A stretch of 54,925 nt of DNA from the NCBI GenBank assembly GCA_049999725.1, contig JBNGIS010038616.1, positions 1 to 54,925 on the forward strand, read 5' to 3'. Positions 52,823 through 54,925 of this stretch are shown here, piece after piece. The translations under genes were made by a program, and so were the position numbers. Position 1 is the stretch's first letter. Each line of letters opens with the position of its first letter. This DNA is from Haplomitrium mnioides (lineage: Eukaryota; Marchantiophyta; Haplomitriopsida; Calobryales). The notes beneath the pieces are model-generated. The model ran no database searches, had not been told where the DNA came from, and was given only the letters and a program-made list of their open reading frames with translations.

Positions 52823-53533
52823 TTAGTCCTCCTCCTGGTGGTAATACCGCTTGAGACGGTCGTAGTGGACCCGGTTGGGAAGGTGTGCTCTTGTTACCGT
52901 GCTCAACTCTACCGACCCATTGTTGTGAAGCACTTTCACAAGGTAGGGCCCCATCCACCGGGTATGCAGTTTCCCGAGAAAGTGCATAAATCTGCTGTCG
53001 TAGAGCAGCACTAGATCCCCTCCTTTGAAGTCGACTGGTCTCAGCTTCTTGTCATGCTGCTTCTTGGTCAGCTGCTGCTGATGTTCCAGCCTCTCGTGTG
53101 CGCTTGCTCGGATCTCCTCTAAGGCCTCCAACTGGTGCACTCTTTCTGTTCGGCTCAGGCCCTCAGCCATCCTCTCCTCAACTGACACCCGCGGTGTGGG
53201 GACTTCAAACTCCACTGGGACCAGCGAATGCTGCCCAAAGACCAGGAATTAAGGGCAGTGGCCCGTGGTGGTCTTGTAGGCCAGATTATAGGCGTGGGTG
53301 GCTGTTAGCAATTTCAGGTCCCAGCCCACCTTGTTGGCAGCCACCGTCTTGTTTAGGATCTTGCCCATAATCCCGTTGGCCCTCTCTGTCAGCCCATTGG
53401 CCTTTGGGTGGTAGGCAGTGGTTTTGCGGTGCTTGACCAAGTACTTTCCCGTGAGCTCATCAATGACCCAATTAACAAAATGCGTACATTGGTCACTCAC
53501 CAACTCCAGTGGTGCGCCAAATCGGGTGAAGAT
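52823..53533 (-). CDS. Gypsy integrase C-terminal part
   Basis: Continues 'IFTRFGAPLELVSDQCTHFV' (second Asp) and 'NGLTERANGIMGKIL' (Glu), completing D-D-E. A stop at 53249-53251 follows 'TTTGHCP', then 'HSLVPVEFEVP' and a basic C-terminal domain ('LVLLYDSRFMHFLGKLHTRW', 'VHYDRLKRYYHQEED'). The purine tract begins at the stop codon. Confidence 0.92.
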
Positions 53534-54232
53534 CTACTCATATAGGAACCTGGCCACCGTTGGGGCATCATCTTTCCTGGTCGCCCTTACCTCCACCCAC
53601 TTGGTAGCGTAGTCAGTGGAAAGCAGAATGTACCTATTCGCGCGCTTCGTGGATGGGGTGATGGGCCCGATGAAATCAATTCCCCACTTCTCAAATGGGG
53701 CCAGGGGGATGATCGGTACCAGAGGATGGTGGCATGCTGCTGCTGGTTTGCCGATCCGCTGACAAGCATCGCACCTCTTTACAAAGAAGTGGACGTCCCT
53801 ATGCATGGTGGGCCACCAGTACTTAGCGTCCACGATCTTCCGGATGGTGGTTTCTGCCGTGAAATGACCGCCGGCCTCTTCCTCGTGCATTGCCCGCATG
53901 ACCACCGTGGACTGGTCTTTCTCCAGACACCTGCGTATCCGCCCGTCCATGCCCTGCCTATGCAGAATTCTCTTGATCATGAGAAAAAGCCTCACCTTTC
54001 TGAGGAACACTGCTGCTTGCTCTGGGTTATGCCCTAGGGGGATCTTCGCTATCAGGAGGAACTCAATGATATCCCCGTATTTTGTGGGTCTCCCTTCCCA
54101 CACATGGAACAAGTCCTCGTTAGGGAAGGTGTCCATCACTCCTTCTGCACTTGGTTGGCCTTTGATCCTCGAGAAGAAGTCCGCATTCTGGTGTTTCTTT
54201 CCTGGCTTGATACGTACCTCAAAATTAAACTC
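53534..54232 (-). CDS. Gypsy RNase H end and integrase N-terminal part
   Basis: From 'EFNFEVRIKPGKKHQNADFF' into the zinc-binding part ('YWWPTMHRDVHFFVKRCDAC') and the integrase core ('KWGIDFIGPITPSTKRANRY', first Asp). Stop at 53534-53536, after 'VARFLYE'; the reading continues in frame. Confidence 0.92.
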   Translation of the reverse strand, partial: EFNFEVRIKPGKKHQNADFFSRIKGQPSAEGVMDTFPNEDLFHVWEGRPTKYGDIIEFLLIAKIPLGHNPEQAAVFLRKVRLFLMIKRILHRQGMDGRIRRCLEKDQSTVVMRAMHEEEAGGHFTAETTIRKIVDAKYWWPTMHRDVHFFVKRCDACQRIGKPAAACHHPLVPIIPLAPFEKWGIDFIGPITPSTKRANRYILLSTDYATKWVEVRATRKDDAPTVARFLYE

Positions 54233-54925
54233 CTAGAGTAGCAGCATCCACCTCGCCACTCTCCCCGTTAGGTCTGGCTTGTTGACCATGTATTTGAGAG
54301 CGTCATGATCCGTGTGAAACACCACCTTGTAATGTAGCATGTAGTGTCGGAACTTCTTCATGGAGTAGATTATCCCCAGGGCCTCACGGTCAGTGGGCGA
54401 GTAGTTCTTCTTCGCTGCTGAGAGGAGTCTGCTGGCAAAGAAGATAGGGTGGTCCCTGCCCTCCTCATCAAGTTGGCTCAGCACTGCCCCCACACAGAAA
54501 CCCGAAACATCTACCATCATGTGGAACTCCTTGGTCCAGTTTACAAGCGCCAGGATCGGCCCATTGGCCAATCGCCTCTTGAGCTCATTAAAGCTGGATC
54601 TCATGGGCTCTATTGGCTCGAAGTCACTACCCCTTTTCACCATCTCTATTAGGTGGTAGGCTACGAGGGAAAATTTCAGAATAAACCTCCTATAGTAGCC
54701 CACACACCTTAGGAATCCTTGCACCTCCACCAAGCACATTGGAAACGCCACACCCAGCCAGACTACCACCTTTTCCTGGTCTACGGCAATTCCTTGGCTG
54801 GAGACCCTATGCCCCAGCAGTATCCCTTCTCTCACTACAAAGAAACATTTCCCATGGTGCAGCCGCAGTCCCGTTTCTCTGCATCGCTGAAAGGTGAGCC
54901 GCACATGCTCCTCATGGTCCTTGAC
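54233..54925 (-). CDS. Gypsy RT C-terminal part and RNase H
   Basis: Begins within RT ('KCFFVVREGILLGHRVSSQG'), then the thumb ('VGYYRRFI', 'LIEMVKRG'). RNase H starts 'EFHMMVDVSGFCVGAVLSQ' and contains 'TDREALGIIYSMKKFRHYM' and 'FHTDHDALKYM', so the catalytic acids are kept. The frame ends with TAG at 54233-54235 and resumes in the same frame with 'EFNFEVRIKPGKKHQNAD'. Confidence 0.93.
   Translation of the reverse strand, partial: VKDHEEHVRLTFQRCRETGLRLHHGKCFFVVREGILLGHRVSSQGIAVDQEKVVVWLGVAFPMCLVEVQGFLRCVGYYRRFILKFSLVAYHLIEMVKRGSDFEPIEPMRSSFNELKRRLANGPILALVNWTKEFHMMVDVSGFCVGAVLSQLDEEGRDHPIFFASRLLSAAKKNYSPTDREALGIIYSMKKFRHYMLHYKVVFHTDHDALKYMVNKPDLTGRVARWMLLL

Larger units (their letters stand above)
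52814..54925 (-). mobile_element. Ty3/Gypsy LTR retrotransposon, 3' half (window edge)
   Basis: The order RT, RNase H, integrase on the minus strand defines Gypsy (integrase after RNase H). Gag, protease, most of RT and the 5' LTR lie beyond the window. No chromodomain is visible after the integrase. Three in-frame stops interrupt an otherwise continuous frame, so it is young but probably inactive. Confidence 0.93.

Noticed and set aside
1-54925. tRNA or rRNA genes
   Set aside because: I looked by eye for B-box-like 'ggttcgaatcc' strings and rRNA cores and found none; a covariance-model search would be needed to exclude them.

Overview
The window looks like nuclear DNA of a land plant. It has introns, plant-type genes and dense plant retrotransposons. 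The pentatricopeptide (PPR) style, with near-identical P-L-S triplets, and the mix of Copia, Gypsy, LINE and Penelope-like pieces suggest a seedless plant (fern, lycophyte or bryophyte). That placement is inference and cannot be settled from this sequence alone.

Layout. 1-3830: 3' part of a Copia element whose reverse transcriptase is interrupted by a long in-frame 'GPxV' repeat block; two 100-N gaps and a duplicated stretch suggest an assembly problem. 3898-4640: decayed acyl-AMP ligase-like fragment. 5040-5275: minisatellite. 6746-9518: intact 12-exon pectin acetylesterase (+). 11732-17892: intact 9-exon HEN1 small-RNA methyltransferase (+), with a GC-AG intron and a LINE remnant in intron 8. 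18541-21459: 7-exon selenium-binding protein / methanethiol oxidase (-), convergent with HEN1; its intron 3 is a 123-bp tandem array that copies the exon end and 5' splice site. 22203-23238: 3-exon URM1 (+), divergent from the selenium-binding gene. 24307-24588: small conserved plant protein (-).

24780-26200: nested junk (Copia RNase H remnant, LINE tail, a repeat with 15-bp target duplications, another LINE tail). 26747-29035: PPR gene cut short by a stop in its E domain. 29870-34843: a GIY-YIG endonuclease-like reading frame split by a complete but dead Copia (29951-34659, target duplication GGTGT). 34843-41570: LINE ORF1-type element (-) split inside its zinc knuckle by a second complete, dead Copia (35934-41031, target duplication AGGGA) that lacks a protease. 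43360-43830: GAAAGTTC-rich tract. 44400-46670: decayed Penelope-like reverse transcriptase. 46892-47268: second copy of the dispersed repeat. 52820-54925: Gypsy element (-), partial, with three in-frame stops.

The five intact host genes (pectin acetylesterase, HEN1, selenium-binding protein, URM1, small protein) form a 6.7-24.6 kb island flanked by nested retroelements. They have unrelated jobs: cell wall, small-RNA stability, sulfur metabolism, and tRNA thiolation/urmylation. HEN1 protects the small RNAs that normally silence such elements, but its presence here need not mean a functional cluster. All exon boundaries were inferred by hand from reading-frame continuity, splice dinucleotides and family knowledge; for each complete gene model the exon lengths add up to a whole number of codons.
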